Shown piece by piece: positions 5,023-5,336 of a stretch of 5,336 nucleotides of DNA. The translations under genes were made by a program, and so were the position numbers. The DNA comes from Pseudomonadota bacterium (GTDB lineage: Bacteria > Pseudomonadota > Alphaproteobacteria > Sphingomonadales > Sphingomonadaceae). The stretch covers positions 1-5,336 of the forward strand of contig JAEWKG010000298.1 of NCBI GenBank assembly GCA_023386135.1. The letters run 5' to 3'. How positions within the stretch are numbered: the first letter of the stretch is position 1; each line of letters starts with the position of its first letter. The notes under the pieces are model-generated. The model was not told the DNA's origin, ran no database searches, and was given only the letters and a program-made list of their open reading frames with translations.

Positions 5023-5232
5023 ATGGCGAAATTCTCCAAGGGTGACCACGTCAGCTGGAACTCGGAAGCCGGGCGCGTGTCGGGCCACATCATCAAGGTT
5101 CAAGAGCGGGATTTCGACTACAAGGGGCACACCCACCGCGCCTCGTCCGACGATCCGCAGTACGAGATCAGGAGCGACAAGACCGATCACATCGCCGCGC
5201 ACAAGGAAGGCGCGCTGACCCGGATCGGCTAG
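5023..5232 (+). CDS. DUF2945 (Hva1/Tudor-like) small protein
   Basis: 69 residues, soluble and charged. The sequence from KFSKGDHVSWNSEAG through GRVSGHIIKVQ, then YEIRSDKTDHIAAHKEGALTRI, matches my memory of the DUF2945 family (Pfam Hva1_TUDOR). The family consists of small beta-barrel proteins of about 60-75 residues common in alphaproteobacteria; the name comes from a fungal hypervirulence-associated protein. The characteristic features are the early GDxVxWNS, the central H-R-A-S-x-D-x-P-x-Y-x-I-xSDKT block and the late H-K-x-x-AL. The biochemical role is not established to my knowledge. The start ATG has no clear Shine-Dalgarno sequence, but the N-terminus matches the usual family beginning (MxKFxKGDxV). 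It follows the PAS gene by 30 bases and may be co-transcribed with it. Confidence 0.85.
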   Translation: MAKFSKGDHVSWNSEAGRVSGHIIKVQERDFDYKGHTHRASSDDPQYEIRSDKTDHIAAHKEGALTRIG

Positions 5233-5336
5233 GATAATTCCCGCACCAACGGGGCAAGAATCTCTCCTGCCGCAGCACTTGCCAGCCGCGCCGAACGCGG
5301 CAATGCGAGGACAGGGAGGACACGCGGCTTGGCAGA
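5229..5336 (-). CDS. Possible C-terminal end of a convergent gene (partial)
   Basis: The minus strand is open from the window edge for 35 codons to a TAG at 5231-5229, ending in LASAAAGEILAPLVRELS. This stop overlaps the TAG of the DUF2945 gene, as in tightly packed convergent pairs. The peptide looks like a plausible amphipathic C-terminal helix. However, third-position GC is visibly lower than in the other genes of the window, and 35 codons without a stop is not significant in GC-rich DNA. I do not recognise a family. This stretch could equally be intergenic. Confidence 0.25.
   Translation of the reverse strand, partial: SAKPRVLPVLALPRSARLASAAAGEILAPLVRELS

Noticed and set aside
5285..5301. 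GCCGCG/CGCGGC hairpin after the DUF2945 gene as a terminator
   Set aside because: The stem is only six bases with no T run on either strand. Such hairpins arise easily in GC-rich DNA.

Overview
The window is GC-rich (roughly two thirds G+C), with strongly GC-biased third codon positions, and reads as chromosomal DNA of an alphaproteobacterium. Sphingomonadales is most likely, judging from the protein character of the valine-degradation enzymes, the form of the tRNA-Gly, and a hairpin repeat with a GAAA loop of a kind I associate with that order. The taxonomic call is an inference, not a database result. There is no sign of a mobile element, prophage, CRISPR array or genomic island.

Left four fifths (positions 53-4350, minus strand): four genes in one direction, in transcription order mmsA (CoA-acylating methylmalonate-semialdehyde dehydrogenase), a small unrecognised lipoprotein, an acyl-CoA dehydrogenase of the isobutyryl-CoA type, and a 3-hydroxyisobutyryl-CoA hydrolase. 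The three enzymes are steps of the distal valine pathway: isobutyryl-CoA is oxidised to methacrylyl-CoA, which is hydrated to 3-hydroxyisobutyryl-CoA. The hydrolase releases free 3-hydroxyisobutyrate, which is oxidised to methylmalonate semialdehyde, and MmsA converts that to propionyl-CoA. The methacrylyl-CoA hydratase and 3-hydroxyisobutyrate dehydrogenase (mmsB) are not in the window. The dehydrogenase and hydrolase genes overlap by 4 bases (ATGA). The lipoprotein sits between the first two enzymes and has its own ribosome binding site, preceded by a 21-base dyad. A hairpin repeat lies directly behind the hydrolase stop codon.

Divergent spacer (4351-4463, 113 bases): it carries the mmsA ribosome binding site, a 10-base palindrome, and a plausible sigma-70 promoter pointing right into a tRNA-Gly(CCC) gene (4464-4537).

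Right end (4538-5336, plus strand): 20 bases after the tRNA CCA begins a single-domain PAS protein. Its best start is a CTG codon behind a perfect AGGAGG, so it is probably made from a transcript shared with the tRNA. A 69-residue DUF2945/Tudor-like protein follows. The last 105 bases may hold the C-terminal end of a convergent minus-strand gene, but this is weak. No gene-free stretch exceeds about 115 bases.

Nothing here amounts to a clearly new system. The most interesting local features are the tRNA-PAS arrangement with a non-canonical start and the lipoprotein embedded in a catabolic operon.
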